From Bdellovibrionia bacterium (lineage in GTDB: Bacteria > Bdellovibrionota > Bdellovibrionia > Bdellovibrionales > JAGQZY01), in assembly GCA_030427805.1 (NCBI GenBank), contig JAUICP010000004.1, positions 414,705 to 478,704 on the forward strand: a stretch of DNA of 64,000 nucleotides, given 5' to 3'. Below, in pieces: positions 8,915 to 17,174 of the stretch (position 1 is its first letter; each line of letters opens with the position of its first letter). A program made the position numbers and the translations under genes. Under the pieces are notes generated by a model. It made no database searches and had not been told where the DNA came from. It saw only the letters and a list, made by a program, of their open reading frames with translations.

Positions 8915-9700
8915 CTAATTTTTTATAAAAATTAGCTGCGAAGTCAAAAACAAAAGGATGACGACGAGAAAAGCTAACCGAATATTTTCAGATAGACGGC
9001 TTTGGTACCTACGAGTCAATAGGGATGTGAAGAATGCCAGAAAAAAGAGCACTACAGCGTAATGAATTTGCACTTGACCCAGTTGAAATCCACTCCAGGG
9101 GCCACTCATATAGGAAACAGCTCCACTCAAGGTAGCGATCGCCATAACAGCATTAATCGTGGGCGTGTAATGTTCCGGTTTTACCAATTGAAAACTCATA
9201 ACAACGGGACCCACCACCGTACCAGCACCAATGCCTGTAATTCCCGATAAAAAACCGGCCACAATTCCGACGAGACTTCCGATAATCTTTTTCTTCAGGA
9301 TACTGTGCTCTTTGCCTACGAAAGCATTTTTTCTTCGACTGTAGAGATAGCGATATATCAAAAGAAAGACTAAGAAAATATAAAGCCCAATCAAAGTGTT
9401 TTTGACATAACTTTCTGGAAACTCCTGAGCGATCAGGCCCGCAAGAAAACTACTCAGAGCTGCGGCAGGCCCTATCATCAGCGCCGTATTCCAATTCACT
9501 TGCCCATCTCTGTGAAAGAGATAGGTATTTGATGTCGTCACAATAAAAATGGCTGCGAGCGAAGTAGCGACCGCCTGGTGGAGCGGAAGACCAATGTAGA
9601 GAGCCAGCACGGGCACAATGAAAACTCCGCCACCAATACCCAAAAATACGGAGGCGAGTCCCGCAGAAACCCCTAAGAGACATAAAACGAGCCAAGACAT
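8915..9700 (-). CDS. TauE/SafE-family (DUF81) membrane permease
   Basis: A 261-residue inner-membrane protein with about eight hydrophobic helices and the two family repeats (GLASVFLGIGGGVFIVPVL near 15-33, GFLSGITGIGAGTVVGPVV near 150-168). Members are proposed to move sulfite, sulfoacetate or other organosulfur anions; the substrate here is unknown. It is the first gene of the minus-strand run leading to the helicase and bolA. Confidence 0.88.
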   Translation of the reverse strand: MSWLVLCLLGVSAGLASVFLGIGGGVFIVPVLALYIGLPLHQAVATSLAAIFIVTTSNTYLFHRDGQVNWNTALMIGPAAALSSFLAGLIAQEFPESYVKNTLIGLYIFLVFLLIYRYLYSRRKNAFVGKEHSILKKKIIGSLVGIVAGFLSGITGIGAGTVVGPVVMSFQLVKPEHYTPTINAVMAIATLSGAVSYMSGPWSGFQLGQVQIHYAVVLFFLAFFTSLLTRRYQSRLSENIRLAFLVVILLFLTSQLIFIKN

Positions 9701-9747
9701 AGCTCATTCTTTAAGAGAACCCCGAGTGAGTCAACGACTGGAGGTCC

Positions 9748-11598
9748 TTAATACCAAAAGAAATTATTGAGACTCTCTGAAGTCTTCAACTGGCCCGCCT
9801 TCATCGAAGCTTGGATTTTTTCGGCGACCTTATGGGGGCGAATCTTAAGCGTCGTGGTTTTCGGCAATTCTTCAAAACTCAAGTAGGTTCGAGTGGGCCT
9901 TTTAAATTGCGCGAGAACTTCGAGTCGATTCTTCATGAGATCCGCAATAAGGCTTTCCACTTCAGAGGGATCGAGTTCAGATTTCTCAAGACGATCCATG
10001 ATGATATCTTTGTCAGGGATAATGACAGCAACCACTTCTTCAGTCTTCGCCTTAAGGTCAAAGTCTTTGAGACCAAAAACACAAACCTCTCCGATTTCGG
10101 GAAGGCTGGTTAACAACTGTTCGATTTCTTCGGAGTGAACCTTCTTACCACTGTTCAAAACGATCATCCTTTTGATTCGGCCTCGCACATAGAGGTAACC
10201 ATCTCGATGAATAAAACCAAAATCTCCAGTCTTATACCAAGAGTCTTTAGTAAGAGCTTGTTCAGTTAAAGTAGGATTCTTAAAGTAACCTTGCATAATA
10301 TGGGGGCCGCGAGTGTAAATTTCGCCTTCACCTTTGTCATTGGGTTCATTGATTTTAACTTCAATTCCCGCAAAGGGTTTACCCACTGATCCTGGTTTCC
10401 AATCGTCAACTCGGTTCACCGAAATGACAGGACCTGTTTCGGTAATCCCGTAACCTTCATAAATCGGAAGACCAATGGTTGAGAAGAAATCAATAGTCGA
10501 CTTCTTAACAGGTGCTCCACCAACGATGATACGCTCTAAAGCTCCACCAAAGCTTTCGTGAATCATTGCGAATATTTTTCTTCTTTGCGCGAAATCACTA
10601 CTCAAACGAGCTTTTTGCTTCAACACACTAAAACCCGATTTCTTTAGGAGACTTTGAGCTTTGATCTTTGTGGCAATACCCTTGCGAATTCCATCAACTA
10701 AGAGTGGAACAGTGATCAGTTGGGTTGCTTGCTTGACCTTAAGACAAGTTATTAAGTGATCTTTGTCGATCGAACGCACAAAGATTTGCTCTCCGCCAAT
10801 TGAAAATGGGTAAATCAAAGCGCTTACGAGTCCAAACAGGTGATTTAATGGCAGCATAAAAAGAAATCGTTCCTTCTTCTCAGAACGTCCTTCTTCAGCC
10901 GTGCGACTGGTTTGAAAAAGAACTGTTTCGTGAGAAACCATAACACCCTTGGGCTCCCCTGTCGTACCCGACGTGTAAATAATCGCTGCCGTCGTCGACT
11001 TAGGGTTACAATGAGTTAATTGAATATGTTTAAAATCAGGCAGTTCATGGATATCATCGATGAGAATAAAGTCCGGAATTTGATTTAATAGATCTGGTCT
11101 TTCAGAAAATTCCTCTGCTTGGATTTGAGAAAAGATGATGACTTCGGGATCAGCATGTTGAATCAGGTTCACTTTCTCTTGCAAAGTGAGTTTGACGTCC
11201 AATGGTACAAGGGCAACGCCCGCACACCAGGCCCCGAGAACAAGTGGAGGATAATTAAGGGTCGCCTCAGAAATCACAACAATTCGCGATATTTCCCGCA
11301 TTTTGAAAAATCGGGCTAGGCGAAAGCTACGAGCAACCAATTCAAAATAATTCATGTTCTCAAATTCAGAAACCTGATCATCGACTGGCAAGCAAAGAGC
11401 ATTTTCCTCTCCAAAAACATTACCAAGGGACTTTACAAAGTCGAGCATCGAATTGAATTGGATTTGATCAAGTTTTTCGAGACGAGACATAGATGACATT
11501 ATAGGCTGATCTTCGTGATCAAAGTATTCATTAAAAAATCGCTGCTTTAATTTCGAACTTTTGTCTTTTCCTGTAGATTCCCTATTTGCACCTAGCAT
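9748..11598 (-). CDS. Acyl-AMP ligase / acyl-CoA synthetase of the biosynthetic cluster
   Basis: A 616-residue member of the ANL adenylating enzymes. The phosphate-binding loop YTSGTTGEPKG lies near residues 207-218, the motif YEGYGITETGPV in the middle, and the TGDFG...GRIKRMI hinge (A7/A8) near 455-485. Family members activate a carboxylic acid as acyl-AMP and pass it to CoA or to a carrier protein. No carrier domain is attached, and the neighbouring megasynthase starts with a free ACP, so the likely job is loading a fatty acid onto that ACP, like the AL domain of mycosubtilin synthetase. Whether it is FAAL-like (acyl to ACP) or FACL-like (acyl to CoA) cannot be settled by eye. An internal ATG about 30 codons in could also be the start. 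Confidence 0.87.
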   Translation of the reverse strand: MLGANRESTGKDKSSKLKQRFFNEYFDHEDQPIMSSMSRLEKLDQIQFNSMLDFVKSLGNVFGEENALCLPVDDQVSEFENMNYFELVARSFRLARFFKMREISRIVVISEATLNYPPLVLGAWCAGVALVPLDVKLTLQEKVNLIQHADPEVIIFSQIQAEEFSERPDLLNQIPDFILIDDIHELPDFKHIQLTHCNPKSTTAAIIYTSGTTGEPKGVMVSHETVLFQTSRTAEEGRSEKKERFLFMLPLNHLFGLVSALIYPFSIGGEQIFVRSIDKDHLITCLKVKQATQLITVPLLVDGIRKGIATKIKAQSLLKKSGFSVLKQKARLSSDFAQRRKIFAMIHESFGGALERIIVGGAPVKKSTIDFFSTIGLPIYEGYGITETGPVISVNRVDDWKPGSVGKPFAGIEVKINEPNDKGEGEIYTRGPHIMQGYFKNPTLTEQALTKDSWYKTGDFGFIHRDGYLYVRGRIKRMIVLNSGKKVHSEEIEQLLTSLPEIGEVCVFGLKDFDLKAKTEEVVAVIIPDKDIIMDRLEKSELDPSEVESLIADLMKNRLEVLAQFKRPTRTYLSFEELPKTTTLKIRPHKVAEKIQASMKAGQLKTSESLNNFFWY

Positions 11599-11643
11599 GA
11601 ACTCGACCTTCTTCCTGGTAAGTGGGTTGATCCTAAAATCTGC

Positions 11644-11673
11644 AATTTGTTTCGCAAATTCTGAGGCTCAGAA
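11644..11673. repeat. Two adjacent small inverted repeats between ligase and thioesterase genes
   Basis: AATTTG/CAAATT (11644-11660) is followed by TTCTGAG-G-CTCAGAA (11659-11673), an almost perfect 15-bp palindrome. They lie in the 114-bp gap on the minus strand after the thioesterase stop and before the ligase start. They could be a weak terminator, an operator or an mRNA hairpin; no T-run follows. Confidence 0.35.
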
Positions 11674-11712
11674 GAAACTTCCAGTCCTAAGTATTCAAAA
11701 TCTTTGCCATGC

Positions 11713-12420
11713 TTAAAGAATGATGTGTTTAATTCTATCTAGAAAGAGCGGCACTTGAGGTAAAAAATAGAAATGGTCACCACTAAAAAGCCGTAGATCG
11801 ACCGAGCGCGACGTCAATCTTTGCCAGTCCCTGAGTCCTTTTATGCTCGTTAAGGGGTCTGACTCTCCACCAAAAACATGAAGCTTAAGACCTTCTACTT
11901 TGTCTCTATTAAAGTCTTGGGCCACAAACCACTTTAAGTCGTTTCGAAGAAGTGGAACAAACTCCTTTTGCCAGGCCTTTGAAGCGATTGCCTTTTCATC
12001 GTTGAAACCAAGTGCCCTGAGAAAATCCACATCTTCTAGAGAAAAATCAATTCGACGGTGATCATGATGGGGGGAGCGCATTCCTGAAACAATCAATTCA
12101 AACTGACTGACCTTACTACTGTAGTGACGTGACAAACATTCCCAAAGAATCATGGCCCCCATGGAGTGACCAAAGAAATAATTTTTTTCTCCCCAATTTT
12201 CATCAATAAGAAGACACAACTTCTCACATACCACTTTCAACTCAGGAATTTCCTGGGCCCAATCGGCCGTTGTTCTCGAGGGCAAGTCTAAAAAAACGAG
12301 TTTATGGGTTTCAAATAATTCTTTAAATATTGGCATATAAAAGGCATGGAAGCCACCTGCGTGATGGCTTACAAAGAGAACTCGATCTGATTTTTTATTC
12401 CCTAGGACTTTTGCAGGCAT
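11713..12420 (-). CDS. Type II thioesterase (editing alpha/beta hydrolase)
   Basis: A 235-residue GrsT/RedJ-like thioesterase. The nucleophile elbow GHSMG gives Ser86, Asp188 lies in GGESDP and His216 in SGDHFYF; all three catalytic residues are in the usual places and the length is typical. Such stand-alone enzymes remove stalled or wrong acyl groups from carrier proteins of PKS and NRPS lines, and some release products. The start overlaps the end of the phosphopantetheinyl transferase gene by 19 bp, so the two are translationally coupled. This ties both to the megasynthase 7 kb away, which lacks its own TE domain. Confidence 0.9.
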   Translation of the reverse strand: MPAKVLGNKKSDRVLFVSHHAGGFHAFYMPIFKELFETHKLVFLDLPSRTTADWAQEIPELKVVCEKLCLLIDENWGEKNYFFGHSMGAMILWECLSRHYSSKVSQFELIVSGMRSPHHDHRRIDFSLEDVDFLRALGFNDEKAIASKAWQKEFVPLLRNDLKWFVAQDFNRDKVEGLKLHVFGGESDPLTSIKGLRDWQRLTSRSVDLRLFSGDHFYFLPQVPLFLDRIKHIIL

Positions 12421-13106
12421 TCTTCATCCAAGTACTTTTTAACATCTACTTTTTGCAAGGAAATTTCCCGACTTCGCCTCTGACTCACCGAGAAAATAAA
12501 AGCATCTTCCTCAAAAGAATTTAAAAAAGCCTGCTGGCCTTCTTTTTTAAGACTGTCGCTCAATACTGAAAAGGAATGAAAGTCCTCACCCAAACCTCGT
12601 CCCGTCATTTTGGAGTAAGACTCTTTTCGCGTCCATATTCGCAAAAATTCTGATTTTCTATTCTCTTCAGAAACATTTTCCAAGTATCTCAACTCTTCGT
12701 CGCTACAAATTCTTTTTTCGAGAAGAACTTGAGACTTGATAGGCCGATCGATCCGCTCTATGTCACAACCTAATTCGTCGGCAGGATCGACGACGATCAG
12801 GGATGCTCCACTACAATGGCTTATACTAAAATGGTAGTCTCCATAGGCTTGGGATTCGACGTAAAGTTTGCCATGTTCGCTCTTTACGAAGTCAGCGACG
12901 GGCCCCGTATAAGAAGTTCTTCGATCCAACTCGACCCTCAAAACGTGACGGGTGAGTGCAAACTCTAACCTTCGCTTGGGCGCTAAGGAATCCTTATTCA
13001 GATATTCTTTTTCCGACGGACTAAGATAGAGCTTGGACCAGTTTATTGGCTCTTCAATAAACTCAAACCAAACACCACTTGCTTCGATTTGCAGACTCAC
13101 GACCAC
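12402..13106 (-). CDS. Sfp-type 4'-phosphopantetheinyl transferase
   Basis: A 234-residue enzyme that would convert apo-ACP to holo-ACP by moving phosphopantetheine from CoA to a serine. It shows FSISHCSG (93-100), the magnesium-binding GCDIERI (Asp115, Glu117) and the WTRKESYSKMTGRGL motif (158-172, with Glu162 and Lys166). The double-length, two-lobe size is that of the Sfp/EntD type used for PKS and NRPS carriers, not AcpS. Its targets are most likely the two ACP domains of the megasynthase. It is the first gene of the minus-strand side of the cluster. Confidence 0.93.
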   Translation of the reverse strand: MVVSLQIEASGVWFEFIEEPINWSKLYLSPSEKEYLNKDSLAPKRRLEFALTRHVLRVELDRRTSYTGPVADFVKSEHGKLYVESQAYGDYHFSISHCSGASLIVVDPADELGCDIERIDRPIKSQVLLEKRICSDEELRYLENVSEENRKSEFLRIWTRKESYSKMTGRGLGEDFHSFSVLSDSLKKEGQQAFLNSFEEDAFIFSVSQRRSREISLQKVDVKKYLDEECLQKS

Positions 13107-13120
13107 CGACCTTCACAGTA

Positions 13121-13149
13121 TTGACCCCTCCTACACTATAACCTATTCT
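13121..13149 (+). promoter_or_regulatory. Sigma70-like promoter for the small membrane protein gene
   Basis: TTGACC at 13121-13126 and TATTCT at 13144-13149 are separated by exactly 17 bp. A purine-rich ribosome-binding site (AAGAGGAG, 13163-13170) and the ATG at 13176 follow. The box lies in the 69-bp gap between divergent genes, so the start region of the phosphopantetheinyl transferase gene is also close by. Confidence 0.55.
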
Positions 13150-13175
13150 TTTAAAAAGCAAAAAGAGGAGCGGCC

Positions 13176-13598
13176 ATGGATGTAACTAACGTAGGTGAAT
13201 TCAATATTCAAATGGGCTGGATATTCATGGTCTTCGGAATTTTGACCGGGTCAATTATTGGGTGTTGGTCTTTTGCCGGCCCCTTTCCAACTCCTCCGGG
13301 ACACAAAAACTACACGGATCTCCCGAGAAGAATGACTCGACTCGCACACATCGCTCTTTTTATGCTTCCTCTGATCAGCATTGTAATCGGCCATCACATC
13401 GACAACCTCCCCTTCAGTGAATCCACAAAGTGGTTTGCGGCTTACTGCTGGGTGGTTTGTATGATCGGAGTCCCAACATTTCTTTACGCGGGTGCCCTCT
13501 ACAACCCTTTAAAATACCTGGAAATCATCCCTGTCTCGGCTGGAACGATCACCCTTGCACTCATGAGTTGGGGCCATTTACAGCTCTTGATGAATTAA
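13176..13598 (+). CDS. Unknown four-helix membrane protein
   Basis: A 140-residue integral membrane protein with four hydrophobic segments (about residues 14-33, 55-75, 83-103 and 113-135). The start is well supported by AAGAGGAG with a 5-bp spacer. It has conserved-looking polar residues between helices 1 and 2 (HKNYTDLPRRMTRLAHIA) but no motif that I know. It is divergent from the phosphopantetheinyl transferase gene and 244 bp before the desaturase, so membership of the biosynthetic cluster is possible but unproven. Confidence 0.65.
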   Translation: MDVTNVGEFNIQMGWIFMVFGILTGSIIGCWSFAGPFPTPPGHKNYTDLPRRMTRLAHIALFMLPLISIVIGHHIDNLPFSESTKWFAAYCWVVCMIGVPTFLYAGALYNPLKYLEIIPVSAGTITLALMSWGHLQLLMN

Positions 13599-13842
13599 GC
13601 AAGACAGGGCAACACACAGATCCATAGTAAAGTGTCTGGTCAAAATTTGACTCTTTAGTTGCATATCCGTCCTTATTAATAGAGAAAAATTAAATTATTT
13701 TTCAAAGTTTTCACCAGACCGAATCGCTTTTCGGCACAACCAAACAAAATTCGTAAATATCCCCTTTGGGCTTCCTAAATATCTAAAAACACTATATGGT
13801 GCGAAGCGTTATTCGTGCTCTTGTAACTCGTGCTTTGAAGGA

Positions 13843-14826
13843 ATGGTAGCCCCGATGTCTCTGGCAAATGACTTGAGAAAATTGAGAAAGAACTATGAAC
13901 AAAAGGGATACTTTAAACTTTCTCCTCTACAGCTCTTAGCGGAATTCAGCCTCTGCTTAATTCTTTATGTTGGTGGCTTTTTAATCTATCCCGACTATCC
14001 CCTTTCAGGAATTGCCTTGCAACTGGTTGCCGCCATTACCATCGTTTGGTCCATTCATGACATTGGCCACGGTGCATTTTTTAAATCGAACCAACTCAAT
14101 CGTTGGCTCAGTGAAATTCTTGGCTTGTGGATTTTAGGAATGCCACAAATGGAATATCACTTTAACATCCATAGAAAACACCATAGCTTCACAAATATTC
14201 TCGATAAGGATCTCGCCCTCAATACAGGCTTTATTGCTTGGCACGAGAATCAAATCGACAGGCGCTTTAAATCCCTATACCCCCTACAGAGTTTCATTTG
14301 GATTTTCTTTGTTCTGCCTTTAACCTACCCCATTTTAACACTCCAGTGTTCGCTACTTTTGGTAAAAAACAAAGAGTGGTCTCGCTTAATTTTGCTAGTG
14401 AGTCGGTGGATATTATTCACATTTATCTACTGGAACTCTCTGACTCTATTATTTATTCCCCCTCTGATAACGGGATTTATTTTAGGCCTATCAGCAAGCT
14501 TGAATCACTTTCACTTGCCGATCTCCAAGGGTTTTAACTCTAAATATCCTGAAAAGGTTTTTAGAACGACTCAAAACCTAAACTCAAAAAGTTTTTTCGC
14601 AAGATGGATAACTGGCGGGCTTAATAGTCACATCGAACATCACTTGTTTCCTACAATGCCAAGTCGAAATCTCCACTTAATTTCTGAGGACATCGCACAA
14701 CTGGCAGAAAAACATGATCTCAATTATCACTCCTCCTCCTTCTACTCCTGTATCTTAAATTTATGGAACAAATTGGAATCCATTAAAAAAGTAAACTCAC
14801 GAGAATCTCTTTATGAAAACATTTGA
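13843..14826 (+). CDS. Membrane fatty acid desaturase (acyl-lipid type)
   Basis: A 327-residue diiron desaturase. Its three histidine boxes are HDIGH (72-76), HRKHH (110-114) and HIEHH (263-267), between hydrophobic helices that put the boxes on the cytoplasmic side. Such enzymes introduce a double bond into an acyl chain using O2 and an electron donor. There is no fused cytochrome b5 or ferredoxin. Two ATGs (13843 and 13855) are possible; the GAAGGA just upstream is better spaced for the second. The 3' end overlaps the next gene by 14 bp, so it heads a translationally coupled tailoring set. Confidence 0.9.
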   Translation: MVAPMSLANDLRKLRKNYEQKGYFKLSPLQLLAEFSLCLILYVGGFLIYPDYPLSGIALQLVAAITIVWSIHDIGHGAFFKSNQLNRWLSEILGLWILGMPQMEYHFNIHRKHHSFTNILDKDLALNTGFIAWHENQIDRRFKSLYPLQSFIWIFFVLPLTYPILTLQCSLLLVKNKEWSRLILLVSRWILFTFIYWNSLTLLFIPPLITGFILGLSASLNHFHLPISKGFNSKYPEKVFRTTQNLNSKSFFARWITGGLNSHIEHHLFPTMPSRNLHLISEDIAQLAEKHDLNYHSSSFYSCILNLWNKLESIKKVNSRESLYENI

Positions 14827-15961
14827 AAAACTGTTATTTTATATCGTAAGAACCTCGGCTGTATTCTTACCCTTGATTGCCTTCCTAGGTATACTAGAGG
14901 GCTCGATTTACAGCTTCTCTGCCTTTTTCGTTGTTTTCGTTTTCTATTTCATCATTGAGTTGATTCTCTGGATAAGTGGACTGAGTGCATTTTCTCGCTT
15001 AGATAATGAGTTTCAATTTGTTGATCCAGAGCAAAAAAACAATTGGGATCAAATCAATATATATGTCTATTCATTTCTCCATATACTTTTAATTCCTTCG
15101 GCACTCTACATACTTTCCAGTCGCACAGTGGATTTTGCCTATCTGGGAAGCATCCTTTCTCTTGCTGCAACATGTGGAACAGTGGGTGGACTCGCCGGTC
15201 ACGAATTTATGCATCGAAGCGATCGATTGACTCGAAACTTAGGTGTTTTGGTGTATGGAATGCTTAACTACGGACATTTTAAAGTCTCACATATACTGGG
15301 TCATCACGTCTACGTGGGAACCTACGGTGATTGGAGCACAGCCCGGAAAAACGAGAGTTACTATAGGTTTTGGAACCGAGCCGTTATCGGAGGATACATT
15401 GGAGCTTGGAATCTAGAAAAGATCAGACTTAAAAAAAGAGGCCTACACTTTTTCTCTTTTAATAATGAAATGATTTTGATTAGTATTTTTCAAGTAACTC
15501 TTAATCTCAGTATCTATCTCGCCTTTGGTGGAAGAGTATTGCTCACCTATTGGCTCATTTGCTTTATGGCCATTTCTCTCAAAGAAATTGTAAATTACCT
15601 CTCCCACTATGGATTAAACCGAGTCAGGAATTCTCAAGGCCGGTTAGAATCAATTAAAAATTCCCACTCGTGGGAATCAAATAATAAGGTAACCAATTGG
15701 TTTATCTTCAATGCCGGAAAACACTGCCATCACCATCGACGCCCATCAGCTCATCATGACGACCTCAAACTCTGCCACGAAAAAGACTACTTACCCTACG
15801 GCCTTCCGATGATGGCACTCATCGCCCTGGTTCCACCCTTGTATTTCAAAATGATGAACAAAAAACTTGAACAAATAACCTCAGTCGAAAACAAATCGGC
15901 TGAAAAAAGCCCAGAAAATAAATTAGATAAAACCACTAAGATGGAGATTTTGAATGTATAA
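14813..15961 (+). CDS. AlkB-like membrane diiron monooxygenase
   Basis: A 382-residue membrane protein with the alkane-monooxygenase histidine pattern: GHEFMHR (first box near residue 130), SHILGHHVYVGTYGDW (His160, 164, 165), NYLSHYGLNR, and KHCHHHRR (His304, 306-308). The first, second and fourth resemble AlkB HEL-HK, EH--GHH and RH-DHH, and the third matches the AlkB NY-EHYGL segment. AlkB enzymes hydroxylate terminal or subterminal carbons of alkyl chains; relatives act on fatty acids or sterols. Placed between a desaturase and a CFA-type methyltransferase, it more likely oxidises a fatty acyl chain than a free alkane. It overlaps both neighbours (14 bp and 8 bp). The C-terminal 30 residues are a charged tail. 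Confidence 0.82.
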   Translation: MKTFEKLLFYIVRTSAVFLPLIAFLGILEGSIYSFSAFFVVFVFYFIIELILWISGLSAFSRLDNEFQFVDPEQKNNWDQINIYVYSFLHILLIPSALYILSSRTVDFAYLGSILSLAATCGTVGGLAGHEFMHRSDRLTRNLGVLVYGMLNYGHFKVSHILGHHVYVGTYGDWSTARKNESYYRFWNRAVIGGYIGAWNLEKIRLKKRGLHFFSFNNEMILISIFQVTLNLSIYLAFGGRVLLTYWLICFMAISLKEIVNYLSHYGLNRVRNSQGRLESIKNSHSWESNNKVTNWFIFNAGKHCHHHRRPSAHHDDLKLCHEKDYLPYGLPMMALIALVPPLYFKMMNKKLEQITSVENKSAEKSPENKLDKTTKMEILNV

Positions 15962-17174
15962 CAAGCTCAACTACTACTCTTCTACTCCCGTTCCTATTGA
16001 AACTCATTCATTAACTCGATTGAACTCGCAATCTCTTACGAAGCAAATCTTAAGACCTAAAACCTATGTAAAGAGTTTTATCCAAAGCCGACTCGAAAGT
16101 GCCGACATTAAGATCGGAGGGAGTCGTCCTTGGGATATCCAAGTTGAAAACGAGGACTTTTATAGCGAGGTCTTTTGGCGGCAAAGCCTCGGACTTGGTG
16201 AGTCCTATATGAAGGGCTATTGGAGTTGTCAGCAATTAGATCAATTAATATGCAAAATTTTTAGTTCTCCTATCAATAGAAGGCGAAATACTCCTGCGAA
16301 CATTGCCAGTGAAACGATCGCCCGCTTTTTTAACTTACAGTCAAAGGGTCGAGCGAAGATTGTTAATACAAAACACTATGATCTAGGCAACGAACTCTAC
16401 CGAGAAATGCTTGATGAAAACATGCTTTATACCTGTGCCTATTGGAAAAATGCGACAACGCTCGAAGAAGCTCAAATAAACAAAATGAAACTCATTTGTG
16501 AAAAGCTTGAACTACAACCCGGAATGACTTTGCTGGATATTGGCTGCGGATTTGGATCACTTATGAAATTTGCTGCTGAAAACTACGGCGTTAAATGTGT
16601 TGGCTATTCACTGTCTACCGAGCAAATCAAATTTGGTAGAGAGAGTTGCCAAAATTTGGACATAGAATTTGTTTACGATGATTATCGCAATATAAAAGGA
16701 AAATTCGATCGAGTCGTATCTGTCGGAATGCTAGAAGCAGTCGGCGCTAAAAACTTTAGAACTTATATGGAAGTCGTTTATCGATCCTTAAAAGATAATG
16801 GGCTCGCTCTCATACACAGCGTCGGTCACAACCGTACTACATTCTCTACAGACCCTTGGGTCGATCGCTATATATTTCCAAATGGCGTGCTCCCTTCGAT
16901 AAAACAAATTGGTGAATCCATTGAAAACCTTTTCGTTATGGAAGATTGGCATAATTTTGGACCTGATTACGATCGCACCCTCATGGAATGGAATCGACGG
17001 TTTCAAAAGAATTGGCCGAGGCTCTCAAGTAAACTCTCACCCGAGTTTAAAAAAATGTGGGAATTTTACTTGCTCTCATTCGCCGGTGGTTTTCGTGCAA
17101 GAAATTGGCAACTCTGGCAAGTGGTTCTCAGCAAGCAAGGTCGAAAGCAGCCTCAATGTCTTCGACAAAATTAA
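15954..17174 (+). CDS. Cyclopropane-fatty-acid-synthase-type SAM methyltransferase
   Basis: A 406-residue protein strongly resembling E. coli Cfa (382 residues). It shows the active-site region YTCAYWKNATTLEEAQ, SAM-binding LLDIGCGFGS, VVSVGMLEAVG, DRYIFPNGVLPS, MEDWHNFGPDYD, and the C-terminal FRARNWQLWQVVLS. The active-site Cys (TCAYW) and Glu (GMLEAVG) are kept; the His after that Glu in E. coli is Ala here. Family members add a methylene or a methyl group from SAM to a double bond, giving cyclopropane or methyl-branched acyl chains. Position after a desaturase fits that chemistry. It overlaps the next gene by 19 bp. Confidence 0.92.
   Translation: MYNKLNYYSSTPVPIETHSLTRLNSQSLTKQILRPKTYVKSFIQSRLESADIKIGGSRPWDIQVENEDFYSEVFWRQSLGLGESYMKGYWSCQQLDQLICKIFSSPINRRRNTPANIASETIARFFNLQSKGRAKIVNTKHYDLGNELYREMLDENMLYTCAYWKNATTLEEAQINKMKLICEKLELQPGMTLLDIGCGFGSLMKFAAENYGVKCVGYSLSTEQIKFGRESCQNLDIEFVYDDYRNIKGKFDRVVSVGMLEAVGAKNFRTYMEVVYRSLKDNGLALIHSVGHNRTTFSTDPWVDRYIFPNGVLPSIKQIGESIENLFVMEDWHNFGPDYDRTLMEWNRRFQKNWPRLSSKLSPEFKKMWEFYLLSFAGGFRARNWQLWQVVLSKQGRKQPQCLRQN

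Noticed and set aside
13647-13679. TTGACT and TATTAA as promoter for the desaturase gene
   Set aside because: The spacer is 21 bp, beyond the usual 16-18; I keep no promoter call for this gap, which otherwise holds nothing I can name.
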